A DNA stretch of 64,000 nt from Bradyrhizobium sp. 1(2017) (GTDB lineage Bacteria; Pseudomonadota; Alphaproteobacteria; Rhizobiales; Xanthobacteraceae). How positions within the stretch are numbered: the stretch's first letter is position 1; each line of letters opens with the position of its first letter. The stretch covers positions 4,732,001-4,796,000 of the forward strand of contig NZ_CP050022.2 of NCBI RefSeq assembly GCF_011602485.2, given 5' to 3'. Shown here one piece after another: positions 1-9,808 of the stretch. The position numbers and the translations under genes were made by a program. The notes below the pieces were generated by a model. That model did no database searches. It worked only from the letters and a program-made list of their open reading frames with translations, and was not told the DNA's origin.

Positions 1-25
1 ACTCGCACCTTACCTCTCGGTGTTG

Positions 26-1696
26 TCAGCGTGTGGACCCTGCCTCGAGCTGCCTTTGCATCTGCTCCATGATTTGATCGACGCTGAAGCTCGCAGCCCT
101 TTGACTTGGCGGATATTCTTTGAAGGTTGCGAGGAACTGCGCGACAACCGGCTGTGATCCGAGCATCACTCCCATGCCATCCGCCATAAACCAATCGTAA
201 TAGGTGTTCGACGTGACGTCGGCCCGCTCGTAAGGGTCAGAGCGAAGGTCGAAGACCTTCGGAACCCGCAGCTTGACGAACGGCTCTGCCCAAATTCGCA
301 GCGTGCCCGTCGCACGCTGTTCCTCGAACACTGCTTTCCAGTTCTCGTAACGCAGGGCGACGAGGTCTCCATCGTCATTGAAATAGAAAAACTCCTTACG
401 CGCGCTCTTCGGCTGCTGGCCTGTCAGGTAGGGTAACTGGTTGTAACCGTCGAGGTGGACCTTGAAGGTCTTTGTCCCTGCTGGATGGCCGCGCAACAGC
501 TTGTTCTTGATGTCCGGTTCGCCAGCCGCGGCCATCAAGGTCGGCAGCCAGTCGAGACCGCTCATCATCTCGTTTGACACTGAACCGGGTTGGACGCGTC
601 CAGGCCAGCGCATCATGCATGGCACGCGAAATGCACCTTCCCAGTTGGTATTCTTCTCGCTGCGAAATGGAGTTGTTCCCGCATCGGGCCACGAATTCTG
701 GTGCGGGCCGTTGTCGGTCGTATAGATCACGATGGTGTCGTTGGCGAGGCCCAGATCGTCCACTGTCTTGAGAATGTTACCGATGATGTTGTCGTGCTCG
801 ATCATTCCATCCGCATATTCGGTTCGGGATGTAAATCCCGGTTGGTCGCGATGGGCTTCTCGCACGTGGGTACGAAAGTGCATGCGGGTGGAGTTGAACC
901 AGCAGAAGAACGGTCGGTTTGCGCGCGCCTGACGCTGCATGAAGTCGATTGCAGCAGCTGATGTTTCGTCATCGATGGTTTCCATGCGCTTTCGAGTCAA
1001 CGGACCTGTGTCTTCGATCTTGCCATCGGCGGACGCCTTCAGCACACCTCGCGGGCCGAACTTCTTTTTGAACTCCGGATCGCGCGGATAAAAGCGCGAC
1101 TCCGGGTCCTCCTCGGCGTTTAAGTGATACAGATTGCCGAAGAATTCGTCGAAGCCGTGATTGGTCGGTAGATACTCATCGCGATCGCCGAGGTGATTCT
1201 TACCGACCTGGCCGGTGGCATAGCCGAGCGGCTTGAGTAGTTCGGCGATGGTCGCGTCACGTGGCTGGAGTCCAACCGTTGCGCCGGGCATGCCGACTTT
1301 CGATAGTCCCGTGCGCAACGTACACTGGCCAGTGATGAAAGTGGAACGGCCCGCCGTGCAGCTCTGCTCGGCGTAATAGTCGGTAAACATCATTCCTTCT
1401 TTAGCGATCCGGTCGATGTTCGGTGTCTTGTAACCCATCAAGCCGAACGAATAGGCGCTGATGTTCGTCTGCCCGATGTCGTCACCGAAAATGACGAGAA
1501 TATTCGGCTTTCCTCTTGACGGAGTTGCGGGTGTCGCTGGTTGAGGAGACTGTTGAGCTTGCGCGGTCGAAACGAGGGCAGATGTACTGAGTGCCGCTGT
1601 TGCTACCGCGGTGCCAGCAAGCAAGATATTGCGCCGCGTCGGAGGACTGGTCGGTAAGAGGGCACCGAGTTCTTGATCGACCTTCCTGCCTGTCAT
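26..1696 (-). CDS. Tat-exported arylsulfatase (sulfatase family)
   Basis: Predicted periplasmic sulfatase that hydrolyses sulfate esters; the substrate is unknown. The 556-residue product starts with a twin-arginine signal (Arg21-Arg22 followed by an Ala-rich hydrophobic stretch ending near AQAQQ). The sulfatase domain begins at about residue 63. Asp72-Asp73 are the expected metal ligands. Cys113 lies in CTAGRSTFITGQ, which fits the C-x-[PA]-x-R signature whose Cys is oxidised to formylglycine. Later blocks such as GKNHLG and YTTDNGPH are also family typical. The length is normal. No formylglycine-generating enzyme or transporter is adjacent. Family assignment is firm, substrate is not. Confidence 0.9.
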   Translation of the reverse strand: MTGRKVDQELGALLPTSPPTRRNILLAGTAVATAALSTSALVSTAQAQQSPQPATPATPSRGKPNILVIFGDDIGQTNISAYSFGLMGYKTPNIDRIAKEGMMFTDYYAEQSCTAGRSTFITGQCTLRTGLSKVGMPGATVGLQPRDATIAELLKPLGYATGQVGKNHLGDRDEYLPTNHGFDEFFGNLYHLNAEEDPESRFYPRDPEFKKKFGPRGVLKASADGKIEDTGPLTRKRMETIDDETSAAAIDFMQRQARANRPFFCWFNSTRMHFRTHVREAHRDQPGFTSRTEYADGMIEHDNIIGNILKTVDDLGLANDTIVIYTTDNGPHQNSWPDAGTTPFRSEKNTNWEGAFRVPCMMRWPGRVQPGSVSNEMMSGLDWLPTLMAAAGEPDIKNKLLRGHPAGTKTFKVHLDGYNQLPYLTGQQPKSARKEFFYFNDDGDLVALRYENWKAVFEEQRATGTLRIWAEPFVKLRVPKVFDLRSDPYERADVTSNTYYDWFMADGMGVMLGSQPVVAQFLATFKEYPPSQRAASFSVDQIMEQMQRQLEAGSTR

Positions 1697-2052
1697 AACT
1701 CACTCCATTTGTGAGAATCGACGCACACTCTGATATCCGAAGGAATTTCTCGGATGGTCAGGTAGCCCGAAAGGAGCTTGCGGATTACAGGCGGCCGGCG
1801 TTCATCCGGGCGGGTTCAGGGTGACAGCTTTGCCTGGAACGGTCGAGTTGCCCCAAAGTCCAACTTTACGGACGCGATCAAAGCGATCAGCGCCCGAGCG
1901 TCAGCTTTGGGGCCAGAAGCCGTCGATGCCGGCCGAGCGGAGCGACTTCCGCTTCGCTCTTGAAGTCTGACGTTATGATTACATTCCCTCTAGGCGAAAG
2001 CTCGCCATCGAGGCACTGCCGTCGGGCAAAACAGCCGCCACACCGAGGGACA
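1697..2052. other. Intergenic region upstream of the sulfatase gene
   Basis: No convincing gene. It should carry the leftward sulfatase promoter. A 9-bp inverted repeat (gccccaaag at 1850-1858 and ctttggggc at 1904-1912) is the only structure noted. The short ORFs here have no recognisable protein features. Confidence 0.4.
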
Positions 2053-2700
2053 TCGCATGTCAAGCCCTATCATCGCAAATATTCCACTTTACCGAAATTC
2101 GGATTTGTCGTACAGACAAGACACCCTGGCCCGAGACAAGGGGCGGATCGCGATCGTCACGAACCGCGGGCTGGGCAGCGATGGACGCGACGGCGTCGGG
2201 CGCGATGGGCGTTGCAGGGCGGGACACCGTGAGCAATGGCTCTCGCGCGAACGACACGGCGCCGACAGCGTCTTCGCATGGCTTCGGGGGCGAGCACACG
2301 CCACCCCTCGGATTCCCAGCGAGGACGTGCGCGGACGGAGAAGTCGTGTGGTCCTGACGCCCGGGGTCTGTGCGTCAAGGCTTGCGGTGATGTGGCAGCC
2401 GACCGGCACGCGCATCGATCATCCGCAAGGCGACGGGGGCAATAGTGCATCGCTCCCCGGGGAGAGCACGAAGGACACCGTTAAAACCATTCGCGCAGGG
2501 AAGGCCGGGCGACCGGCAACACCTGTGGTCCACCCCGTGTGCATTTTTACAGCGCACGGACCTGCGGGTGCCAGCCTGCGCCCGGCCTTCCCTGCGCCCT
2601 TGTCGTTTTCGAGGGTGCGAAACGAAGAGCAAGCCTCGGGCACGACGCGCCGCGAGAAGGCGGTCGTGCGCCTGCTGTTTGAAATGTGAATTGGAGAGCG
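2053..2700. repeat. Long dispersed intergenic repeat, Bradyrhizobium type
   Basis: The segment contains no gene I trust, although an uninterrupted 210-codon frame runs through it. Its landmarks (a start near catgtcaagccctatcat, a central gcaatagtgcatcgctcccc block, and a terminal pair of arms) match a long repeat that I recall as scattered through Bradyrhizobium and relatives and often mis-annotated as a hypothetical protein. The terminal arms are a perfect 19-bp inverted repeat, 2493-2511 with 2579-2597. The recognition is from memory and the edges are approximate. Confidence 0.6.
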
Positions 2701-2720
2701 GTGCCCTCACCGCTTGCTTC

Positions 2721-2798
2721 GTCATTGCGAGCGCAGCGAAGCAATCCAGACTGTCACCGCGGAAAGACTCTGGATTGCTTCGCTGCGCTCGCAATGAC
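2721..2798. repeat. Perfect 30-bp inverted repeat (palindromic intergenic element)
   Basis: The arms 2721-2750 and 2769-2798 are exact reverse complements, separated by an 18-bp loop. Each outer end reads gtcattgcgagcgcagcgaa. It lies 17 bp beyond the stop codon of the leftward GMC oxidoreductase gene, so it could form a hairpin in that transcript, but there is no T-run. It looks like a dispersed palindromic repeat rather than a dedicated terminator. Confidence 0.85.
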
Positions 2799-2814
2799 GC
2801 GGAGGCAGCAGAAA

Positions 2815-4359
2815 CTACCGCACCATCATCCGCGCGATCGCTTCGCCGATCACCACGGTCGTGAAATGCGTATTGGCGCGGCAGTCCGACGGCATGATCG
2901 AGGCGTCGGCGACGCGCAGGCCGCTGATGCCCTTCACCGTGCCGTCAGGATTGACCACGCCATTAGCATCGCCAAAGCCGCTCATGCGGCAGCTGCCGGC
3001 GGCGTGCTGGATGTCGCCAGTCTCCCGGCGCAGCACCGCGTCGAGCTCGTGGTCCGGCAGGTGAGCTGCCTGCGGCAGCGTCAGATCGGTGTCGGCGAGC
3101 CGGATCCAGTCCGCAATGCCTGACAGCGCGGGCTGCGAGGTGATCACGGCGAGGCGCTTCACCGCATCCATCATGCGCAGCATGTCGCGGGGGTCGGCCA
3201 GCATGTTCTCCTCGACGACAGGATCGACCGACGGATCGGTCGAGGCCAGCTTGAGCGTTCCACGCGAATAGGCGTTGAACAGGCCGGCGCCGATCGCCCC
3301 GGGGTTACCGATGCCGCGATGGTTGAAGGCGATCAGGATCATGTCGCGCTTGCCGCCGTCGGCGAGACCCGAGGAATAGGTCACGCAGCAATTGGTATGG
3401 CGGGTGTCGGGATCGATGGGCCTGAGCTTGTCGTGAAGCTGAATGGTGGCGCGAAACAGCGGGTGGTCGAAGAAGTGCCGCCCCACAGGCAAATCGCGCG
3501 CGACCGCGATTCCCATTGCCTTCAGCTCGTCGGCGGGACCGATGCCCGAGCGCAGCAGGATCGCCGGACTGTGGATGGCGCCGGCGCAGAGCACGATCTG
3601 GCGCGCGCTGATCTCGTGGGTGCCCTGCCCCTCGATATGAACGCGCAGGCCCGTCGCCCTTCCGTCACTGATCAGCACGCGATCGACCAGCGCATGGCCG
3701 CGGATCTCGAGCTTGGCGCGGCCGCGCGCCGGCTCCAGATAGCCCTCGTTGGTGCTGATGCGTCGACTGTTCCGGCTGTTGATGGGATAGCAGGCAACGC
3801 CCTCGCCGTCCGGACCGTTGAGGTCGGCGCACCAGGGGTAGCCACTCGCCAGCGCGGCATCGCGCAGGCCGCGGTCGATCGGCCCCCATGTCTCGGGCGG
3901 CGCGCGATACACCGGCAGCGGCCCGCCGCGTCCGTGGCCCTCCGCAGCGCCGAACTCCAGGTCATCCTCGATCACCGAGAATAGCGGCATCACGTCTTTC
4001 GCCGACCAGCCGCTGCAGCCGAGCGCAGCCCACTCGTCGAAGGCATTCGCGACGCCGCGGATGGCGATCTGGCCGTTCATCATCGAGGAGCCGCCGAGCC
4101 CCTTGCCGCGCCAGTAGAAGCGCGACTCCTGCCCCGCGACCCGGCGCGACAGCAGATCGGGCCACTGCCATTTCTCCTGGTACTCGCGCTTGTGGATGAT
4201 CGGGATGGGATTTGGCGTCCTCACCTCCCACGGCGCCTCATCCGCCCGCCAGTCGCGGCCCGCCTCGAGCAGCAGCACGCGCCGCGCGGGATCCTCGGAG
4301 AGCCGTGCCGCAACCGCAGCGCCAGCGGAGCCGCCGCCGACAACAATGACATCGTACAT
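2815..4359 (-). CDS. GMC-family FAD-dependent oxidoreductase
   Basis: Flavoprotein of the glucose-methanol-choline family that oxidises an alcohol, with the substrate not deducible. The 514-residue protein opens with the FAD-binding Rossmann motif VVGGGSAGAA (residues 6-15) and the LLLEAG strand end. The N-terminal GMC signature KGLGGSSMMNG is present. The C-terminal domain has HAAGSCRM (His452) and the active-site block NTHFTTVVIGEA (His498). There is no signal peptide, so it is probably cytoplasmic. It is a single gene with no obvious partner dehydrogenase. The next gene to the right is divergent. Confidence 0.88.
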   Translation of the reverse strand: MYDVIVVGGGSAGAAVAARLSEDPARRVLLLEAGRDWRADEAPWEVRTPNPIPIIHKREYQEKWQWPDLLSRRVAGQESRFYWRGKGLGGSSMMNGQIAIRGVANAFDEWAALGCSGWSAKDVMPLFSVIEDDLEFGAAEGHGRGGPLPVYRAPPETWGPIDRGLRDAALASGYPWCADLNGPDGEGVACYPINSRNSRRISTNEGYLEPARGRAKLEIRGHALVDRVLISDGRATGLRVHIEGQGTHEISARQIVLCAGAIHSPAILLRSGIGPADELKAMGIAVARDLPVGRHFFDHPLFRATIQLHDKLRPIDPDTRHTNCCVTYSSGLADGGKRDMILIAFNHRGIGNPGAIGAGLFNAYSRGTLKLASTDPSVDPVVEENMLADPRDMLRMMDAVKRLAVITSQPALSGIADWIRLADTDLTLPQAAHLPDHELDAVLRRETGDIQHAAGSCRMSGFGDANGVVNPDGTVKGISGLRVADASIMPSDCRANTHFTTVVIGEAIARMMVR

Positions 4360-4640
4360 CGCGTTATTTCTCAGCGTTTCAGAAGACCGGGATGGCAGAG
4401 GGTATCAGATCGCGCAAGGGGCCGCAGTCGCTGGCCAGGTACGCGAACTGGTCCCACGGCGAGCCCAAATCATCAGAGCCACCAGCGTCGACGCCAGAGA
4501 CGCTCCAGCCCTCCTTCTTGGCGCGTTAGCGGGTTCACGAAACGACCCGGGCCCCACAGTCGCCCCGCTGAGGCGTCGATTTCCGCAAAAAACAGAATGC
4601 CTTGGCCGTTCAAGGCCAGGTTTTGAGCGACCTCAACTTG

Positions 4641-4700
4641 AGATATTCAATATTTATTTATTCGACAAATTTTAATTTTTAATTAATTTATTTAAATAAT
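4641..4700. promoter_or_regulatory. Extreme AT-rich tract upstream of the giant mosaic gene
   Basis: Only 5 of these 60 bases are G or C in a region that is otherwise strongly GC-rich. The tract ends 45 bp before the ATG of the 1682-residue gene and is the natural place for its promoter and for binding by AT-seeking nucleoid proteins. The rest of the 4360-4745 intergenic interval holds no gene that I can support. Confidence 0.5.
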
Positions 4701-4745
4701 CAACCCGAAGTCTCACCCACCCGGCAATGCCGCGACGAGGTTGCC

Positions 4746-7700
4746 ATGCAAGACAGCAATTCCCTCTTTGGTATTGGACGATCGCGCGCTGAGACAACCA
4801 AAAAGAAGCTGCGCGAGTCAGGTCAAAGAACCGGCAGCGCCCCAAGCGGACAAGTCTCCCCCGACGCCACGCTGTTGCGCCGCGCGTCCATCGACATAAG
4901 TCTCGCAAACATTCCCTGCGGTGGATCCTTGGCGAACGCGCAGCTCGCTTCGAGGGGCGGCATTGACCCGCCGCCTTTGCGGAGCGGCAGTAACGATGCG
5001 TTGCCAGTCGCCGCTGACGCACTGGATTCGCGTTCTCTCGCAAATCACCAGCCGACTCCCCCCGTGAATGTCGCATCGGAGTCTGGCTCCACGCCTCCGA
5101 TATCCACGTCTCCGATATCCACGCCTCCGATATCCATGACTCTGCCGGCCGGCCAGAGTGTCAGTCCTTGCTGTGGCACGTGCGGCTACGTCAACTGCCC
5201 GCTACAGGCGCTCGCGCAGAACCCAACCAGCAACCACAGTGCGCTGGCTGGTCAATCCTACGGTGCAGGTGCGCCCGGCGCGGCCGATCATGTCGCGACG
5301 ATTTCACCGGGCATTCCCACCGCTTCGATCAGCGCCTCGATGTCGTCGGCGAATGTCGTGCCCGTGACGAACTGGACTGGTGCGTTGCCCGGCGGCGGAA
5401 GCGGCGGTGGAACAACTGGCCAGATTGGAATTCTGTCCGGCCCCGTTGCGACTGCGGTAGCACCGCAGACTGCCGCGGCAACCCTGCTGGCAGCGCCCAC
5501 CGCGACAAACCCGATCGTGCTGGAAAATCAGAAGCCCGGCAATCCGGAGAGCGAGTGGGGAATTGACGGCGCCGGGGACTCGAACATCGAAGGCTTTGCG
5601 ACCGACATCAGCGTGAACCACGGCACGACCGTCAGCTTCAAGATCAATACGGATTCCGATCACTACAGGATCGATATCTATCGCCTCGGCTATTACGGCG
5701 GCATGGGCGCCAGGAAAGTCGCGTCGATCGATCACACCGGCCTGCAGTCCCAGCCTGCGCCGCTGACCGACCCGACCACCGGGCTGGTCGACGCGGGCAA
5801 TTGGTCCGTCTCGGCATCGTGGGACGTGCCAGCGGACGCCGTATCGGGGGTGTACATCGCGAAACTCACGCGCCTGGACGGTACGTCCGGCGAGAACCAG
5901 ATTCCGTTCATCGTACGCGACGACAGCAGCCACAGCGACATCGTGTTCCAGACCTCCGACGAAACCTGGCAGGCCTACAACGGCTGGGGCGGCGCAAATT
6001 TCTATGGCGGCGATGGTCCGGCGCAAGGTCAGGGTGCCGGACGGGCCTATGCGGTCAGCTATAACCGGCCCATCGATACGCGTGGCGGCGTCGGAACGTT
6101 CGCCGGTCCCCAGGACTACCTGTTTGGTGCCGAGTATGCGGCCATCTCCTGGCTGGAGGAGAACGGCTACGACGTCTCCTACATGAGCGGGCTCGATGTC
6201 GACCGCTACGGCAGTCTGTTGCTGAACCATAAGGTCTACCTTGACGCCGGTCACGATGAGTATTGGTCGGGTCAGCAACGGGCGAATGTCGAGGCGGCGC
6301 GCGACGCCGGTGTCAATCTGGAGTTCTGGAGTGGAAACGAGGTCTACTGGCGGACGCGTTGGGGCAACAGCATCAGCAGCGACGGCACGCCTTACCGCAC
6401 CTTAATCAGCTACAAGGAAACCTGGGCAAACGCTTCGATCGATCCCACCGACCAGTGGACGGGCACGTTCCGCGACCCTCGCTTCAGCCCACCTGCTATT
6501 GGTGGTGGCGATCCGGAAAATTCACTCACCGGTACGCTATTCCAGGTCGACGACGTCGGTACAAGCCTCGGCACGATCACGATTCCCTACGAGGACGCAG
6601 ACTTGCGGTTCTGGCGCAATACCAGCGTCGCCGACCTGCAACCCGGTCAGACAGCGTCGTTGAACACAAACTACCTCGGCTATGAATGGGACACCGCGCC
6701 CGACAACGGCTTCGATCCGGCCGGGCTCGTCAGACTGTCTTCAACGACGGTCAACGTCTCCACGTATCTTCTCGACTATGGGAACACCGTCGGTGACGGA
6801 ACTGCGACGCACAACCTCACACTGTACCGTGCGCCCAGCGGCGCATTGGTTTTCGGCGCCGGGACGGTTTATTGGCCCTGGGCACTCAGCGCCAACCACG
6901 ACAAGGAAGAGACCCCGGTCGATCCGCGGGTCCAGCAGGCCATGGTCAACCTGTTCGCCGATATGGGCGTTCAACCGGGGACGCTTCAATCGGGGCTGAT
7001 CACCGGGCTGGCTTCTACCGACCATACCGCACCGGTTTCCGTCATCAATGCCCTGGGCCCGATAATAGCCCAGGACTCTGTCACGATCTCCGGCACGGCG
7101 ACAGACGTTGGGGGCGTCATCGCTGGCGTGGAAATTTCAACCGACAATGGCGCGAGCTGGCATCCGGTAGATGGAGAGGCAAATTGGACATACAATTGGT
7201 CCCCTCAAGTTGCCGGCACCTACACCATTCTCTCGCGTGCCGTTGACGACAGCATCAATTTGGAAACGCCGTCGGCGGGCCGCACGGTCACTGTCACGGC
7301 CCCTTCTTATCTCACGCTGTTTTCGGGCTCCGCGACTCCTGCGACTTTGAACACCACCGACGTCGGCGCTGTGGAGCTCGGCGTAAGGTTCGATTCCTCT
7401 GTCGCGGGTACCGTTAGCGGTGTCCGCTTCTACAAGAGCGGCCAGGATACCGGGACCCACACCGGCGAGCTTTGGTCAAGTACAGGCGTGCAGCTCGCGA
7501 CGGTTGCTTTCACGAATGAATCAGAGAGTGGCTGGCAGAGCGCCTTTTTTTCCAGTCCTGTAACGATCACTCCCGGTACGATCTACACCGTCTCATATCA
7601 TACCAACGCCGGCCACTACTCCAATACGAACGACTATTTCACGACAGCTGTGACCAATGGTCCACTGACGGCACCGGCTCAGGGCAACGGCGTCTACGCC

Positions 7701-9794
7701 TATGGCAGCGGCTCCCTCTACCCGACCGAAACGTATCAGTCGACGAACTTCTGGGTGGACGTCATGTTCAACCCATCCACGGGCACGACCAATGTCGCGC
7801 CAGTGGCCGTGGACGATTCCGGAATTGCGACCACGCAAGGCACGGCCGTCACCATCACGGCGGCGTCCCTGATCGCCAACGACAGCGACGCAAATGGTGA
7901 CGCCCTGACAATCACCGCAGTCAGCGGCGCCGTGCATGGCACCGTCGTGCTCAACACCCAAGCCAACCCGGCGGCCAACACCATTACCTTTACGCCCGAC
8001 GCGGGCTACCTTGGAGCGGCAGCTTTTAGCTACACCGTCTCGGACGGACGAGGAGGAACGGCCACAGCCAACGTCGACTTGAACGTCGTTGCGCCGGGGC
8101 AGCCGGTCAGCCTCTTCAGTGCGGCCAATTCGCCGCAACAAGTCGGTTTGAACGACGGCGCGCCCCTCGAGGTCGGCATGAAGTTCACCTCGGCGGCGGC
8201 AGGCAATATCACTGCGCTGAAGTTCTATCGCAGCACCGGCGACACCGGTCCTGACCTGCTCGACTTGTGGAGTGCGACCGGCACGAAGCTTGCCAGCGCC
8301 ACTTTCAGCAACACGTCAGCGAGCGGCTGGCAGACCGTGACCCTGGCAACGCCGGTCTCCATCGTGGCCAACACCACCTACATCGTTTCCTACCACACCG
8401 ATGGCGCCTACGTGGTGACCAACAACTACTTCACCTCGGCCGTCACCAACGGCGTCTTGACCGCGCCGTCTACCACCACGGCCGGCGGCAACGGCGTCTA
8501 TGCCTACGGCGGCACAAGCACCAACGGCATCTTCCCGACCAGCACCTGGAACGCCAGCAACTACTGGGCAGACGTCGTCTTCTCCACGTCGACCGGCGGC
8601 ACGCCCGGCAATACGACGCCAACCGCCGTTGCCGACACCGGCAATGCGACCGAGAAAGGTGGGCTTGCCAATGGTTCCGGCGGCTCGCCGGCGAGCGGTA
8701 ACGTCCTCACCAACGACACCGACCCGGATACCGGCGACACCAAGACGGTCACAGCCATCAGCTTCAACACGACCAACGGCTCGCTCGACACAGCGCTCGC
8801 CGGTGCGCATGGCAGCATCGTTGTCGATGCCGCCGGCAACTACACCTACACCGTCAACGAGACCGATTCGGCCGTGCAGGCCTTGCGGCAGTCGACCGAC
8901 ACGCTGTCCGATGTCTTCAGCTACACGATGCGGGATTCGGCCGGCGCCACGTCATCGACGACGCTGACGATCAACATTCACGGCGCCAACGACGCGCCGG
9001 TGCTGGCTAATCAGACCGCCGGCCAGAACGCGGTCGTCGGCTCGGCGTTTTCGCTCGCGCTGCCGGCCGGCACCTTCACTGACGTCGACACCGGCGACAG
9101 CCTCACATATGCGGCGACAGCCTCCGACGGCTCACCGCTTCCAGCCTGGCTGACATTCGCCCCGGCAACGCGAACGTTCAGCGGCACGCCGGGCTCCGCC
9201 AATGTCGGCACATTCAGTGTCAAGGCGTCCGCCACCGACCTCGGGGGCCTGACGGCCAGCGAGACATTCAACATCGACGTAACGGCGACACCACAGGTCG
9301 TGAGCCTCTTCAGCTCATCCACACCGGTGCACAATGAATACAACGACGGCTCGCCTCTCGAGCTGGGTCTCAAGTTCACCTCGTCGACGGCCGGCGACAT
9401 CACTGCGCTCAAGTTCTACCGCAGTGCCAATGACAACGGACCCGACCTGCTCGATCTGTGGAGCGCAACCGGCACCAAGCTCGCCAGCGTCACGTTCACC
9501 AACACGTCGGCAAGCGGGTGGCAGACCGTGTCATTGCCGACGCCAGTGGCGATCGCGGCCGACACCACCTACATCGCCTCCTACCACACCACCGGCGCCT
9601 ACGTGGCGACCAACGACTTCTTCACCAACCCGGTCACAAGCGGTTCGTTGACGGCGCCATCCACTTCCGCAGCCGGGGGCAACGGCGTCTATGCCTACGG
9701 CGGCACCAACAGCGAAGGACTGTTTCCGTCGAGCAGCTTCAATGCCAGCAATTATTGGGCGGATGTCGTGTTTCGCCCGCAACTTGTGGGCTAG
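4746..9794 (+). CDS. Giant mosaic protein: DMFase-like region, cadherin/VCBS-type domains and three DUF4082 modules
   Basis: 1682 residues; function unknown. ATG chosen with GAGG 6 nt upstream. Residues 1-260 are low complexity with a Cys cluster (CCGTCGYVNC) and no Sec or Tat signal. About 262-750 resembles the large subunit of N,N-dimethylformamidase, including GHDEYWS and SGNEVYWR. About 760-853 is Ig-like. DUF4082-type modules lie at about 856-1012, 1120-1282 and 1518-1680. They are separated by a cadherin-like tandem domain (1017-1115), a VCBS-type repeat (1292-1415) and a putative-Ig cadherin-type domain (1419-1514). The composition suggests a secreted or surface protein, possibly exported by a type I system, but no exporter is adjacent. 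Domain names come from recalled family patterns. Whether the amidase-like region is catalytic is open. Confidence 0.8.
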   Translation: MQDSNSLFGIGRSRAETTKKKLRESGQRTGSAPSGQVSPDATLLRRASIDISLANIPCGGSLANAQLASRGGIDPPPLRSGSNDALPVAADALDSRSLANHQPTPPVNVASESGSTPPISTSPISTPPISMTLPAGQSVSPCCGTCGYVNCPLQALAQNPTSNHSALAGQSYGAGAPGAADHVATISPGIPTASISASMSSANVVPVTNWTGALPGGGSGGGTTGQIGILSGPVATAVAPQTAAATLLAAPTATNPIVLENQKPGNPESEWGIDGAGDSNIEGFATDISVNHGTTVSFKINTDSDHYRIDIYRLGYYGGMGARKVASIDHTGLQSQPAPLTDPTTGLVDAGNWSVSASWDVPADAVSGVYIAKLTRLDGTSGENQIPFIVRDDSSHSDIVFQTSDETWQAYNGWGGANFYGGDGPAQGQGAGRAYAVSYNRPIDTRGGVGTFAGPQDYLFGAEYAAISWLEENGYDVSYMSGLDVDRYGSLLLNHKVYLDAGHDEYWSGQQRANVEAARDAGVNLEFWSGNEVYWRTRWGNSISSDGTPYRTLISYKETWANASIDPTDQWTGTFRDPRFSPPAIGGGDPENSLTGTLFQVDDVGTSLGTITIPYEDADLRFWRNTSVADLQPGQTASLNTNYLGYEWDTAPDNGFDPAGLVRLSSTTVNVSTYLLDYGNTVGDGTATHNLTLYRAPSGALVFGAGTVYWPWALSANHDKEETPVDPRVQQAMVNLFADMGVQPGTLQSGLITGLASTDHTAPVSVINALGPIIAQDSVTISGTATDVGGVIAGVEISTDNGASWHPVDGEANWTYNWSPQVAGTYTILSRAVDDSINLETPSAGRTVTVTAPSYLTLFSGSATPATLNTTDVGAVELGVRFDSSVAGTVSGVRFYKSGQDTGTHTGELWSSTGVQLATVAFTNESESGWQSAFFSSPVTITPGTIYTVSYHTNAGHYSNTNDYFTTAVTNGPLTAPAQGNGVYAYGSGSLYPTETYQSTNFWVDVMFNPSTGTTNVAPVAVDDSGIATTQGTAVTITAASLIANDSDANGDALTITAVSGAVHGTVVLNTQANPAANTITFTPDAGYLGAAAFSYTVSDGRGGTATANVDLNVVAPGQPVSLFSAANSPQQVGLNDGAPLEVGMKFTSAAAGNITALKFYRSTGDTGPDLLDLWSATGTKLASATFSNTSASGWQTVTLATPVSIVANTTYIVSYHTDGAYVVTNNYFTSAVTNGVLTAPSTTTAGGNGVYAYGGTSTNGIFPTSTWNASNYWADVVFSTSTGGTPGNTTPTAVADTGNATEKGGLANGSGGSPASGNVLTNDTDPDTGDTKTVTAISFNTTNGSLDTALAGAHGSIVVDAAGNYTYTVNETDSAVQALRQSTDTLSDVFSYTMRDSAGATSSTTLTINIHGANDAPVLANQTAGQNAVVGSAFSLALPAGTFTDVDTGDSLTYAATASDGSPLPAWLTFAPATRTFSGTPGSANVGTFSVKASATDLGGLTASETFNIDVTATPQVVSLFSSSTPVHNEYNDGSPLELGLKFTSSTAGDITALKFYRSANDNGPDLLDLWSATGTKLASVTFTNTSASGWQTVSLPTPVAIAADTTYIASYHTTGAYVATNDFFTNPVTSGSLTAPSTSAAGGNGVYAYGGTNSEGLFPSSSFNASNYWADVVFRPQLVG

Positions 9795-9808
9795 ATTGAT
9801 CGCACCCG

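Noticed and set aside
2057..2689. 210-codon rightward frame that could be called a hypothetical protein
   Set aside because: It lies wholly inside a dispersed repeat and shows no protein features; such frames are common mis-annotations in this genus.
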